NCBI GenBank assembly: GCA_963805605.1 | Contig: CAWDUX010000002.1 | Span: 1-64,000, forward strand | Direction of reading: 5' to 3' | Length of the DNA: 64,000 nucleotides | From: Actinocatenispora sp963805605 | GTDB lineage: Bacteria; Actinomycetota; Actinomycetes; Mycobacteriales; Micromonosporaceae | Shown here: in pieces, positions 44,312 through 53,725 of the stretch | Numbering within the stretch: the stretch's first letter is position 1 | Layout: every line of letters starts with the position of its first letter | Position numbers and translations under genes: made by a program | Notes under the pieces: generated by a model | Seen by the model: only the letters and a program-made list of their open reading frames with translations | The model's database searches: none | What the model was told of the DNA's origin: nothing

Positions 44312-47300
44312 TCACGCTCCGGTGGGGGGCACCTTTGCATCGATCGATGCCAGTTGGATCAGTTCGGTGCCGGTACGACGGCTGATCAGGTGGCCCCGGC
44401 CGGGCGGCTGCGGGCCCGGCTTCACATCACCCAGCAGGATGCCCTCGTCCTTCGACCCGGACAGCAGCAGGCCGGGACTGCCCAGTTCCCGTACCCGTTG
44501 CAGGACCGGTTCGTACAGCGCCCGGGACGCCCCGCCGCTGCGGCGGGCCAGGACCACGTGCAGGCCGATGTCCTTTGCCTGGGCCAGGAACTCCAGCAGC
44601 ACCGACAGCGGGTTGCGGGCCGGGGTGACCACCAGGTCGTAGTCGTCGACCAGCAGGAACAGTTCCGGGCCGGTCCACCAGCTGCGGTCCCGTAGCGCCT
44701 CAGGCGTGACGTCGGGCCCGGGTAGCCGCTGCCGCATCGCCTGCTCGACCTCGGTGAGCAGCCCGCTCAGCGCAGGCTCGGAACCTGCGTAGCCGAGCAG
44801 GTGGTCACCGGACACCGCGTCGACCATGCCGCGCCGGTAGTCCACCACGATCACAGCCGCCTCGGCCGGGGTGTAGCGGCGCATGATGCCCTGGCCGAGC
44901 AGCCGCAGCAGACCGGTCTTGCCGGACTCGGTGTCGCCGAAGACGATGAAGTGCGGGTCGGCGTCGAAGTCGAGGAACACCGGACCCAGGTCGCTCTCCG
45001 CGACCCCGACCGGGACCGGATGCCCTCCGACGCTCTCCGGGCCGGGCAAGGCGGCGACCGGCAGTTGCCGCGGCAGCAACCGGACCTGCGGTGCCCGCTG
45101 GCCCGGCCACGCGGCGGCGACCCGGTCGACCAGTGCCGCCGCCCCGTCGGTCAGGTCCACCACGGTCTGCTGGCCGTCCACCCGCGGCAGCGCGGTCAGG
45201 AAGTGCAGCTTGTCGGCGGTCAACCCGCGGCCGGGTGCCGCGGCCGGTACGTTCGCCGCGGCCCGCCGGTCGATCGCCGAATCGGCGGGGTCACCGAGAC
45301 GCAGCTCGAAGCGGGTACCGATGACGTCCCGCAACTGCGGCCGGACCTCCATCCACCGGTTGACCGACAGCACCACGTGGATACCGAAGCCCAGGCCACG
45401 CGCCGCCAGCGTGGTGATCGCGCCCTCCAACTGCTCGTACTCCTGCCGCAGGGTCATCCAGCCGTCCACGAACAGGAACACGTCACCGAACTCCCGGCCG
45501 TCGACGTGCGGCAGCTCCGCCCGGCGACGCCGGAAGGTGCTCATGGCGTCGATCCGTAGCCGGCTGAACAGCTGTTCCCGCTCGGTCAGCAGCCCGGTCA
45601 GTTCCGCCACGATGCGTCGGCACTGCTCCACGTCGATCCGGCCGGCGCAGCCCGACACGTGCGGCAGCCCGGCCAGCGCCGACAGCGAACCGCCACCGAA
45701 GTCCAGCAGGAAGAACTGCACCTCGCGAGGTGTGTGGGTGAGTGCCAGGCTGGCCAGCAGGGCACGCAGCATGGTGCTCTTGCCCGACTGCGGTGCACCC
45801 GCCACGATCGCGTTGCCGGCCTGCCCGGACAGGTCCGCCCAGAGCAGGTCGCGGCGCTGCTCGAACGGCTTGTCCACCACCGCCACCGGTACGGTCAGCC
45901 GGCCGTTGCCGGGCCAGCCGACCGGGCACAGGCCACGCTGCGGGTCGGTGCCCAGCGCCGGCAGTAGCCCGTCCACCGTGGGCGGCTCCTTCAACGGCGG
46001 CAACCAGATCTGGTGGGCCGCCGGGCCCTGCCCGGTCAGCCTGGCCACCATCGCGCCCATGATCGTCTCGGCCATCGGCGTACCGCCCGGCAGCGCCGGT
46101 GCGGCGGGCGCCGCCGGCAGTTCCGGGGCCGGCGAGATCACCGGTGCCAGGGTGTAGCGCAGTGCGCGTCGGTCCGCCGGTGGCGGCCCCGGCGCGTTCG
46201 GGTCGGCCAGCGGCGGGAGCTCGCCGGACACGTACGCGGCCTTGAACCGGATCAGCGTCGCGGTGTCGACCTTCAGGTACGCCGAGCCGGGTACCGGTGG
46301 CAGTTCGTACGCGTCCGGTACGCCCAGCACCGCCCGGCTCTCCGAGGCGGAGAACGTACGCAGTCCGATCCGGTAGCTGAGGTGGCTGTCCAGGCCGCGC
46401 AACCGGCCCTCCTCCAGCCGCTGGGACGCCAGCAGCAGATGGATGCCCAGGCTGCGGCCCAGTCGGCCGATCATCACGAACAGGTCGATGAACTCCGGCC
46501 GACTGGACAGCAGCTCGGAGAACTCGTCGATGATCACCAGCAGGGAGGGCAGCGGTTGCAGCGGCGTACCGGCGTCGCGGGCCCGTTCGTAGTCGCGGAC
46601 CGAGGCGAAGTTGCCGGCCGCGCGCAGCAGTTCCTGGCGGCGGACCAGCTCGCCGCGCAACGCGTCGGCCATCCGGTCCACCAGCGGCAGTTCGTCGGAC
46701 AGGTTGGTGATGACCGCGCAGGTGTGCGGCAGCCCGGTCATCCCGGCGAAGGTCGCGCCGCCCTTGAAGTCGATCAGCGCCAGGTTCAGTGTCTCCGAGG
46801 AATGGGTCACCGCCAGGCCGGTGACCAGCGTACGCAGCAGTTCGCTCTTGCCCGACCCGGTCGCGCCGATGACCAGGCCGTGCGGACCCATCCCGTTCTC
46901 CGCGGACTCCTTCAGGTCCAGGTCGACCGGTCGACCGTCCGGGTCGATGCCCAGCGGCAGCCGTAGCCGGTCCCGGGGTGCCCGCGGCTGCCAGGTGAGC
47001 GCCGGGTCGATGGTGCGTGGGTCGCCCAGCCCGAGCAGCGCGGCCAGCCCGAAGGTCGCCGACAGTGGAATCTCGTCGCGGACCGGGGTGCCGGCGTAAC
47101 GCGGGGTCATCAGCCGGGCCAGTGCCTCCGCCGAACCGATGTCCAACCGGTCGGCGTCGCCGACGAACGCGACCCCCTCGCCGGTCAGCATGCCGATCCG
47201 GCCGTCGGTCAGGTGCAGGCCGAGCACACCCGGCCGGGAGCCGGTGGGGTCCGGGGTGCCGCCGATCTCCAGTACGGTCACCCCGGTCAACCCGCCGTCC

Positions 47301-48292
47301 GGGGCCAGCCGAGCACCGCCGTAGGTGTTCCCGCCGTCCAGTACGACCACGATGTGCGGCTGGTTGCCGTCCGAGCGGTGGCCGAACCCGGCACGGTCGC
47401 CCAGGTCCGCGCCGAGCTGGTCGACCAGCACCTTCAGCTCGTCGGAGCACAGTCTCGCCGGGCCTGCGGCATCAGCCTGGCCGGCGGCCTGGGCGTGCGG
47501 CAGCCACTTCAGCCACTCCCAGTCCGACCACCGGTCCAATGCCGCGCAGCAGGCGATCCGCAGGTCGTCCGGGGCGTGGAAGGTGGCCAGCTGGGCCACG
47601 ACGGCGCGGGCCAGGCCCAGCGCCTCGGCCCGGTCGCCGGAGAGCGTGACATGATGGAAAGAACGCAGCGAGATCGCCACGGGCAGCCCGGACACGGTGG
47701 CGTAGGCGCGGATGAAGTGTCGCAGCGAGGTCGAGCACACCGGATCCAGGTCCTCCAGCGGCGCGGTCTGCGGCGCACGCAGCGGGGTGGCCAGCCGTTG
47801 CGGACCAGCTCCGATGCGGACCTGACCGAAGTCACGGTCGCCACGGGCGCGTTCCCACAGCCGGTCACCGTCCACCAGGGTCCACAGGTCGGCCGGGTCG
47901 GGCCCACCGGCGAGCATCGCGTCCCGCTGCTGCCCGGCGACCTTGTGCACCTGGCTGCGCAGCCCGCCGAGGTAGCGCAGATAGTCGCGGCGTTCGTTGT
48001 TGATCTGCGCCTTCTTGGCCATACCGCCGCGTGACAGTGACATCACCAGCATGCCGACCATGGCGCCGGCGTACAGCGCACCGAACACGTACGTCATCAC
48101 ACCGCCGGACCGTCCGATGTAGACGAACGACATGGCACCCATGCCCAGCATCATCGGCAGCATGAACATCAGCTGCATCGCGCCCTGGCCGGTGCCGCGG
48201 GGCAGTACCGGGGGCGACTGGAGCTGGATCTCCCCGCCCGGAAGTTCCGGCAGGCTGACCCGGCGGCCCCGGCGCACAGTGTCGACACTCAT
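44312..48292 (-). CDS. eccC: type VII secretion protein EccC (three FtsK/SpoIIIE ATPase domains)
   Basis: The motor ATPase of the ESX system, 1,326 residues, with Ca and Cb parts fused. Two TM segments lie near residues 40-85 (LMFMLPMMLGMGAMSFVYIG and VFGALYAGAMVGMLVMSL). P-loops: GATGSGKSE near 472 (D1), GAPQSGKST near 831 (D2), GDTESGKTG near 1116 (D3). Only D1 has a full Walker B with catalytic Glu (LLVIIDEFSELL); D2 and D3 end VDG and VDD. In known EccC proteins the later domains bind signal sequences and regulate D1. ATG 48292 is chosen with GAGGAG upstream. Confidence 0.95.
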   Translation of the reverse strand: MSVDTVRRGRRVSLPELPGGEIQLQSPPVLPRGTGQGAMQLMFMLPMMLGMGAMSFVYIGRSGGVMTYVFGALYAGAMVGMLVMSLSRGGMAKKAQINNERRDYLRYLGGLRSQVHKVAGQQRDAMLAGGPDPADLWTLVDGDRLWERARGDRDFGQVRIGAGPQRLATPLRAPQTAPLEDLDPVCSTSLRHFIRAYATVSGLPVAISLRSFHHVTLSGDRAEALGLARAVVAQLATFHAPDDLRIACCAALDRWSDWEWLKWLPHAQAAGQADAAGPARLCSDELKVLVDQLGADLGDRAGFGHRSDGNQPHIVVVLDGGNTYGGARLAPDGGLTGVTVLEIGGTPDPTGSRPGVLGLHLTDGRIGMLTGEGVAFVGDADRLDIGSAEALARLMTPRYAGTPVRDEIPLSATFGLAALLGLGDPRTIDPALTWQPRAPRDRLRLPLGIDPDGRPVDLDLKESAENGMGPHGLVIGATGSGKSELLRTLVTGLAVTHSSETLNLALIDFKGGATFAGMTGLPHTCAVITNLSDELPLVDRMADALRGELVRRQELLRAAGNFASVRDYERARDAGTPLQPLPSLLVIIDEFSELLSSRPEFIDLFVMIGRLGRSLGIHLLLASQRLEEGRLRGLDSHLSYRIGLRTFSASESRAVLGVPDAYELPPVPGSAYLKVDTATLIRFKAAYVSGELPPLADPNAPGPPPADRRALRYTLAPVISPAPELPAAPAAPALPGGTPMAETIMGAMVARLTGQGPAAHQIWLPPLKEPPTVDGLLPALGTDPQRGLCPVGWPGNGRLTVPVAVVDKPFEQRRDLLWADLSGQAGNAIVAGAPQSGKSTMLRALLASLALTHTPREVQFFLLDFGGGSLSALAGLPHVSGCAGRIDVEQCRRIVAELTGLLTEREQLFSRLRIDAMSTFRRRRAELPHVDGREFGDVFLFVDGWMTLRQEYEQLEGAITTLAARGLGFGIHVVLSVNRWMEVRPQLRDVIGTRFELRLGDPADSAIDRRAAANVPAAAPGRGLTADKLHFLTALPRVDGQQTVVDLTDGAAALVDRVAAAWPGQRAPQVRLLPRQLPVAALPGPESVGGHPVPVGVAESDLGPVFLDFDADPHFIVFGDTESGKTGLLRLLGQGIMRRYTPAEAAVIVVDYRRGMVDAVSGDHLLGYAGSEPALSGLLTEVEQAMRQRLPGPDVTPEALRDRSWWTGPELFLLVDDYDLVVTPARNPLSVLLEFLAQAKDIGLHVVLARRSGGASRALYEPVLQRVRELGSPGLLLSGSKDEGILLGDVKPGPQPPGRGHLISRRTGTELIQLASIDAKVPPTGA

Positions 48293-48534
48293 CGTCTGGG
48301 TACTCCTCGGCTTGGGCGTTGCCGCTATCCTGCCCCGTACCGCCCGGTCCGCAAAGACGCTGGGTGGACCCTTGCCGGCGGGCCGGATCGGCTCCGCCGA
48401 CCGTAGTTCGACGGTCCGTACCGTGGGCAATTTTGCCGTTCAAAGCGTCGCGGACGCGCCCCTACGATGTGCCCGGAGCCGGTCGACTCTGAGGTGGACC
48501 GCCCGGACGGGCCGCGGTGAGGGGGTGGTGCGCG

Positions 48535-49332
48535 ATGATGGACGGTCAGTACGGGACAGGTCGGTACGAGGCGAGTCCGGAAGCCATGCGCGCCACCGTC
48601 GGTAATGTCGGCGGCATTCTGGTACAGGCCATCAACACGATGCTCGACCTGGAGTCGACGCTGGTGGAGCCCGCCTCGTTCAGCACCCTGGGCGGCGCGG
48701 TGGCCGGTGCCAACACCGAACTGCAGGGCCAGCAGATCCGCGCCCTGCGGTCCCTGCTGGACCTGTTGCGCCAGAACAATGATTCGGTACACGACAGCGC
48801 CAACGGCTACGACGACGCGGACCGTGACGTTGCCACGAGCTTCGGCGGTGCGGGCGGCCCGGGGCAACCCTCGTGTTCCCCGCTGTGGCATCCCAGTTCC
48901 GCGGCGGACCTGGCCGGGTACGCCGTCCATGACAGCACCGGCGCGCAGGGCGAGCCACACTCGGTACCCAACGTGCTCGGTTACCTGACCCGCGCCGGAC
49001 TGGGCGAACTGGCCCAACGCCCGGTGCCGGGAAACCTGTTCAGTGGTCCCACCGGCTTCGCCGACTGGTTGGACCACAGCCCCGACCACCAGTCCCAGCT
49101 CGGGGTGATCGGCGTCTACTCCGGCCAGGTCCGCAGCCTTGCCGACGTGCCGGGCATCCAGTCCGGTGACGTGGTGGTGGCTGATCCGAGCGGGCCGGCC
49201 GGTGGTCCCGGTGCGCTGATCGGTGTTGCCGGCGGCGACGGGCAGCTCTACAACCATGGTCCGGTCACATCGGATTTTCCCTACGGTGGCGAGGTGCGGG
49301 TCTACCGACCGCTGCCTGCCGCGGCAGTCTGA
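48535..49332 (+). CDS. ESX-type N-domain protein with unrecognised C-domain
   Basis: A 265-residue protein. Residues 1-110 form a helical ESX-like hairpin ending with YDDAD (YxxxD signal). Residues ~120-265 are a compact domain: IGVYSGQVRSLADVPGIQSGDVVVADPSGP and ALIGVAGGDGQLYNHGP. This looks like the barrel half of NlpC/P60 or CHAP hydrolases, but no Cys-His pair in the usual place is seen, so catalytic activity is doubtful. It is divergent from eccC over 242 bp. ATG 48535 or 48538; the GTGs at 48526/48529 are alternatives. Confidence 0.65.
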   Translation: MMDGQYGTGRYEASPEAMRATVGNVGGILVQAINTMLDLESTLVEPASFSTLGGAVAGANTELQGQQIRALRSLLDLLRQNNDSVHDSANGYDDADRDVATSFGGAGGPGQPSCSPLWHPSSAADLAGYAVHDSTGAQGEPHSVPNVLGYLTRAGLGELAQRPVPGNLFSGPTGFADWLDHSPDHQSQLGVIGVYSGQVRSLADVPGIQSGDVVVADPSGPAGGPGALIGVAGGDGQLYNHGPVTSDFPYGGEVRVYRPLPAAAV

Positions 49333-49393
49333 GTACGGCGGTCGTAGCGAGAACAACACATGCCGAGCACGACGACGACAGGAGAGGTGAGTC

Positions 49394-50644
49394 GTGACCG
49401 CGTTCCCCAACTCCAGTGCGATGGACGCCACGGCCTCCGGCGGTGGACCTATCACGATGCTGCCGCAGATCGTTACGGGACAACCGGAACAGATCCTGTC
49501 GCACGTGACGCAGGTGCTGCAGAAGGCGACCCAGTTCATCACCTTGCTGGAGGACCTGGACAAGGCCCGCCGCCAGCTCGGGCAGATCTGGTCCGGCCAT
49601 GCGTCCGAGAGCGCGCTGCAGAAGATCAGTGAGTCGCTGCAGCAGTTCGAGAAGATCATCAAGTCGATCGAGGACGGCGCCAAGCTGCTGGGTGAGGCGG
49701 CCAAGCTCGTCGAGGCCGTGCAGACCGGTTACAAGACGGTGGTCGGTGCCGTCAACCCGACGGTCGCCGCGCTGATGTCCAACCCGTGGACGCACGCCGC
49801 GGCGCAGGCACTGTCCACCACGACGAGCGCGTCGCTGCGTACGTTCATCAACGCGGTCGGTGCGCTGCTGAACGCGCTGGGCGCGACCAGGATCGGTGCG
49901 GTACTGACCCAGCTCGGTGGCGTGATCGGCGCACTGGAACAGCTTTTCGGTGGCGGCAGTAGCGGCACCGGAACCGGAACGACGACGCCGGTGTCCGCGA
50001 ACCCGGTCACCGCACCCGGTCAGGTGTCCACTGTGGCCTCTCCGAGCGGCACCCAGGCGGTGAACGGCAATGGCGGCACGCTGCCGGCGATGTCGCCGCA
50101 GACATCCGGGTCGACCGCGGCGAGCGGGTTGCAGGGGCTGCTGAACGTGCCGGGTCAGGCCACCGCCGGGGTGACCGACAACGGTGCGGTGCTGCCCACC
50201 GCGACCACGCTGCCGACGGCCACCATCCTGCCGGCCGGCACCGTGCTGCCGGCCGGGACCACGTTGCCGCCCGGCAACGAGTGGATGACCAGCTACACGC
50301 CGGCCGCGCTGTACCCGGGTGCCGCCGGCGCGGACAATAGCTGGATCCCGGTCGACCCGGCCGACGGTTCGACCGGCACGGACACCGGCACCCCGTCCGG
50401 CTCGGACACCGACGGCTCGGACACCGGCGGTTCCGACACCGGTTCGGACAGCGGCGGTGCCGGCTCGACCGGCGGCGGGCACGACGCCACGATCACCGCC
50501 ACGAAGGGGGACCTGACCGTGACCGTCGAGGTCCCGGTCGACAGCGGCCAGCCGACCGACTTCGATCTCGACGTGACCGCGGGCTCCGACCACCTCGTCG
50601 AACACGTGGACATCGACGCCGCCGGCAAGGTCAGCGTGTCCTGA
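49394..50644 (+). CDS. putative ESX substrate with WXG motif and acidic repeat
   Basis: A 416-residue protein from a GTG with GGAGAGG upstream. Residues 25-110 are helical with a proper WSG turn (GQIWSGHASESAL). Hydrophobic helices follow to ~190, a Thr/Gly/Ala linker (~190-320), an acidic DTG/SDTDGSDTGG repeat (~330-365) and a C-terminal beta-like domain (TITATKGDLTVTVEVPVD). The layout suits a secreted or surface-anchored effector. The repeat resembles calcium-binding or low-complexity linkers. Confidence 0.65.
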   Translation: MTAFPNSSAMDATASGGGPITMLPQIVTGQPEQILSHVTQVLQKATQFITLLEDLDKARRQLGQIWSGHASESALQKISESLQQFEKIIKSIEDGAKLLGEAAKLVEAVQTGYKTVVGAVNPTVAALMSNPWTHAAAQALSTTTSASLRTFINAVGALLNALGATRIGAVLTQLGGVIGALEQLFGGGSSGTGTGTTTPVSANPVTAPGQVSTVASPSGTQAVNGNGGTLPAMSPQTSGSTAASGLQGLLNVPGQATAGVTDNGAVLPTATTLPTATILPAGTVLPAGTTLPPGNEWMTSYTPAALYPGAAGADNSWIPVDPADGSTGTDTGTPSGSDTDGSDTGGSDTGSDSGGAGSTGGGHDATITATKGDLTVTVEVPVDSGQPTDFDLDVTAGSDHLVEHVDIDAAGKVSVS

Positions 50645-50706
50645 TCGGTACGGGCCCCGGCCCGGCGGCCGGGTAGGTTGCTAAGCCACGGAACGAGGGG
50701 GTGTGG

Positions 50707-51027
50707 ATGAACACCGACATCGAGAATCTGCTGGCCCGGGTACGGGAACAGCAGGCGGAGGTCGAGCGGATCCAGAAGTCGGTGACCACCATGGAGATCA
50801 CCGGCTACTCGCGCAACAACGAGGTACGGGCCACCCTGCGGGGCAACGGCCGGTTCACCGAGATCTCCATCGAACCCGACGTCGCGCGCCGGATGGACGC
50901 CGCGAGCCTCGGCGACGTCGTGCTGGAGGCGGTCAACGACGGACTGCGTCGGCTCGGCGAGGCCAGTACGGCCAAGTTCAAGCCGATGATCGACGCGGCC
51001 GGCACCGAACTGACCACCGAAGGCTAG
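50707..51027 (+). CDS. YbaB/EbfC-like protein
   Basis: A 106-residue protein with an N-terminal coiled-coil (IENLLARVREQQAEVERIQKS) and the YbaB fold NEVRATLRGNGRFTEISIEPD...LGDVVLEAVNDGLRRL. YbaB family members bind DNA; copies near actinobacterial ESX loci have no defined role. ATG 50707 is chosen because GAGGGG precedes it at normal spacing. Followed after 13 bases by eccD. Confidence 0.75.
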   Translation: MNTDIENLLARVREQQAEVERIQKSVTTMEITGYSRNNEVRATLRGNGRFTEISIEPDVARRMDAASLGDVVLEAVNDGLRRLGEASTAKFKPMIDAAGTELTTEG

Positions 51028-51040
51028 GCGGACCAGCATC

Positions 51041-52420
51041 ATGTCGGTGTCCTCGACGCCCCGCCGGGTCACCGTGGTCAGCCCGCGGGCCCGGGTCGAC
51101 GTGGCGCTTCCGGTGGAGAGCACGCTGGCCGAACTGCTGCCGCAGCTGGTCTCGATGACCGGCGCGGAGTCAACCGAACCCGGCCCACCGGGCGCGATCG
51201 CTGGGTGGGCGCTGTCCCGGCTCGGTGGCGCGCCCCTGGAACCCGGGCACACGGTGGCCCGGGCCGGTCTGCGCGACGGCGACGTGCTGTACCTCAACCC
51301 GCGCCAGCAGCGCACCCCACCGCTGCTGTTCGACGACGTGGTGGACGCCATCGCGAACGCCGCGGAGAGCCGCGCGGGTAGCTGGCACCATCGCATCGCG
51401 CGCCGGGTGTCGCTGGCCGGCGCCCTCGTCGGCGTGCTGTGTTTCACCGCGGTGTTCGCCTTCGCCGGCCCCGGCTGGCCGTGGCCGGCACTGGGCACCG
51501 GGATACTTGCCGTACTGCTGCTGGTCGCGTCCGGTGCGCTGGCCCGTGCGTACGGAGACGCGACGGCGGGTGCGCTGCTGGCCGTGGCCGGGGTGCCGGC
51601 GGCGCTGCTCGCCGGTGTGCAGCTGCTGCCCGGTTCGGTGTTCGGGATCGGCCGACTGTCGCTGGGCCTGGCCGCGATGACCGTGTACGCGGTGCTGGCG
51701 GCCGTTGCCGTCGCCGATCGGCTGGCCTGGTTCGTCGGGGTGGCGGTGACCGGTGCGATCGGTTGTCTGTCCGCGACGGCCACCGTGCTGCTCGGTGTCG
51801 AGGCCACCTCCACCGCGGCGGTGGTGATTGCGCTGTCCACCGCGCTGTGCCCGGCGTTGCCGATGGTGGCGCTGCGGCTGGGCAAGCTGCCGTTGCCGCG
51901 GATCCCCAATGACGTCGCCGCGTTCCGGGCCGAGGAGCGGCCCACGCTCGGGCCGGACGTGATCGACGAGACCGCCATCGCCGAGGACGCCCTGACCGGG
52001 CTGCTCGCCGCGGTGTCGGTGCTGGTGGCCGGCGGTGCCGGGGTACTGCTGGCCGGTGACTCCCGCTGGGGTTGGACGCTGGCCGCGACCGCCGGGCTGA
52101 CTCTGGTGTTGCGGTCCCGGTCCTACGCCGGTACCGCGCAGCGCCTGGTTCTGCTGCTCTCCGGGCTCGGCACGCTGATCGGCACCGGTGCCGCACTCGC
52201 GGCCCGGGACGCCGCAACGGTACGGGTGCCGTTGCTGTGCCTCGCCGGCCTGGTCACCGTCGGCTGCATGTTCTACGCGGCCCGCTCGACCGGTCGGGAC
52301 AGTTCACCGTACTGGTCCCGGCTGCTGGACATCGCCGAGTTCCTGTGCCTGATCAGCCTGATTCCGCTGGCCGCCGCGGTGCTGGAGATCTACGCCAAGG
52401 TCCGTTCGCTGGGCGGCTGA
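51041..52420 (+). CDS. eccD: type VII secretion integral membrane protein EccD
   Basis: A 459-residue ESX channel subunit. The N-terminal ~95 residues are a ubiquitin-like domain (RRVTVVSPRARVDVALPVESTLAELLPQL ... DGDVLYLNPR), then a cytosolic linker and eleven hydrophobic segments from about 130 to the end, as in characterised EccD. It is convergent with eccE. Confidence 0.92.
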   Translation: MSVSSTPRRVTVVSPRARVDVALPVESTLAELLPQLVSMTGAESTEPGPPGAIAGWALSRLGGAPLEPGHTVARAGLRDGDVLYLNPRQQRTPPLLFDDVVDAIANAAESRAGSWHHRIARRVSLAGALVGVLCFTAVFAFAGPGWPWPALGTGILAVLLLVASGALARAYGDATAGALLAVAGVPAALLAGVQLLPGSVFGIGRLSLGLAAMTVYAVLAAVAVADRLAWFVGVAVTGAIGCLSATATVLLGVEATSTAAVVIALSTALCPALPMVALRLGKLPLPRIPNDVAAFRAEERPTLGPDVIDETAIAEDALTGLLAAVSVLVAGGAGVLLAGDSRWGWTLAATAGLTLVLRSRSYAGTAQRLVLLLSGLGTLIGTGAALAARDAATVRVPLLCLAGLVTVGCMFYAARSTGRDSSPYWSRLLDIAEFLCLISLIPLAAAVLEIYAKVRSLGG

Positions 52421-52431
52421 GCCAGAAGGCT

Positions 52432-52478
52432 GCCGGTCAGGGCTGTGCCGGGTCAGGGCCGTGCCGGGTCAGGGCTGT
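52432..52478. repeat. three 15-16 bp tandem units
   Basis: GCCGGTCAGGGCTGT, then GCCGGGTCAGGGCCGT and GCCGGGTCAGGGCTGT, filling the 60-bp gap between the convergent eccD and eccE stops. Probably slippage-derived. Confidence 0.7.
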
Positions 52479-52480
52479 AC

Positions 52481-53593
52481 TCAGAGCGGCGGCAGGGCCA
52501 GCGGCAGGGTGGCCCGGGTCTGACAGACGTGCTCGCCGTCCAGCCGGTACACCGGGAGGCCCAGCGCGGCGGCGGCGTCGTCCGGGCTGTAGCGGGTCTG
52601 CGCGGCCGGTGCCCCGGTCCGCAGCACCAGGTGCATGTCCGGCTCGCCGCGGGTGGTGCCGGTGCCGGGCCGCGACAGGGTCAACGACGCGGCGGTGAAC
52701 GCCGCCGGCGATGGTGCGCTGGCGGCCAGTACGTCGGCCGGGTCGACGTTGCTGCGCGGCCGGTAGCAGGCCTGTTGCAGGGTACCGACGGTGAGCGTGC
52801 GCCAGTCCTCCTGCACGGTGGCGGGGACGTCCACCTCGGCGCCGAGCGCCACCGCGAGCTGGGCGCGCAGCTGCGTACCGTCCAGCGGTGCGGCCGGCAC
52901 GCCCGCCTCGTAGAGGTCCCGGGCCAGGGACAGCGCGGCGTTCGCGGTGGCCCGTAGCGCCCCGGCCGGCCCACCACCGCGCGCCTCGACCGCGGCCCGG
53001 CAGTCCGCTGGGGCGAGACGCAGCGCCAGCCAGCACATCCGGACCGGGTCGGCGCCGGCCACCGGCACCGTCCAGCGGACCAGTTGTACGGCCGCCGCCG
53101 GCAGGTCGGTCCGGTGGTATGCGGCGCGCATCGGGCCGATCAGTTCAGCCGGGTCGGCGATGCCGGTCGGTCCGATGCGCAGGACCGCCGTCCAGCTGCG
53201 GCCGTCGCCGGCGACACCGATCCGGTTGCCGGCCCGGTCGGCGTAGGTGTGGTACGCAAGCCCGGGAAGCATCACCTCGAGCGGGTCGCCGGCCGGGCCC
53301 TGCCGCCAGGCACGTCGCCGCGACCGGTAGCGCGCGACCAGTACGAGCCACTGGTAGAACCAGCGGCCCCGGCGTGGCAGTACGGTGGTCAGCACGGCGA
53401 GCAGCCCGATGCCGCCGACGACCGCGCCGGGCACCGCGCCGGCGGTGGCGGCCAGGATGGTGCCGGCGGCGGCGAGTTCCCACACGACGACCTGTCCGGC
53501 GCGCAACGGGAACCGGCGGCGGCGCCGTGCCGGCCCCGCGGCGCGGGTGGGTTGAGCGGGGCGGGTGGGTGCGGTGCGCACGCTACTGCTCAT
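52481..53593 (-). CDS. eccE: type VII secretion protein EccE
   Basis: A 370-residue ESX membrane-complex subunit. A basic N-terminus precedes two hydrophobic segments (about 33-70: VVVWELAAAGTILAATAGAV and GAVVGGIGLLAVLTTV), then a soluble domain that includes GNRIGVAGDGRSWTAVLRI. Similarity among EccE proteins is weak; position and topology support the call. It is opposite in strand to eccD and eccB, an unusual mosaic order. Confidence 0.78.
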   Translation of the reverse strand: MSSSVRTAPTRPAQPTRAAGPARRRRRFPLRAGQVVVWELAAAGTILAATAGAVPGAVVGGIGLLAVLTTVLPRRGRWFYQWLVLVARYRSRRRAWRQGPAGDPLEVMLPGLAYHTYADRAGNRIGVAGDGRSWTAVLRIGPTGIADPAELIGPMRAAYHRTDLPAAAVQLVRWTVPVAGADPVRMCWLALRLAPADCRAAVEARGGGPAGALRATANAALSLARDLYEAGVPAAPLDGTQLRAQLAVALGAEVDVPATVQEDWRTLTVGTLQQACYRPRSNVDPADVLAASAPSPAAFTAASLTLSRPGTGTTRGEPDMHLVLRTGAPAAQTRYSPDDAAAALGLPVYRLDGEHVCQTRATLPLALPPL

Positions 53594-53725
53594 CGGCTGC
53601 CATGCCTGCCTTGTTCGCCGGGAGGGTGTCGCATCGGTATTTCTACGCTGTCGTCGGGGTGTGCGGTCGACCTATATTGCACCCAGTGCACGGTGGCCGT
53701 CGAGATCCGTTACCCGGGAAGTGCG

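Noticed and set aside
45483..47450. 655-codon minus-strand frame within eccC
   Set aside because: Alternative frame of eccC, composed of Arg/Gly/Pro; all three ATPase motifs lie in the other frame.
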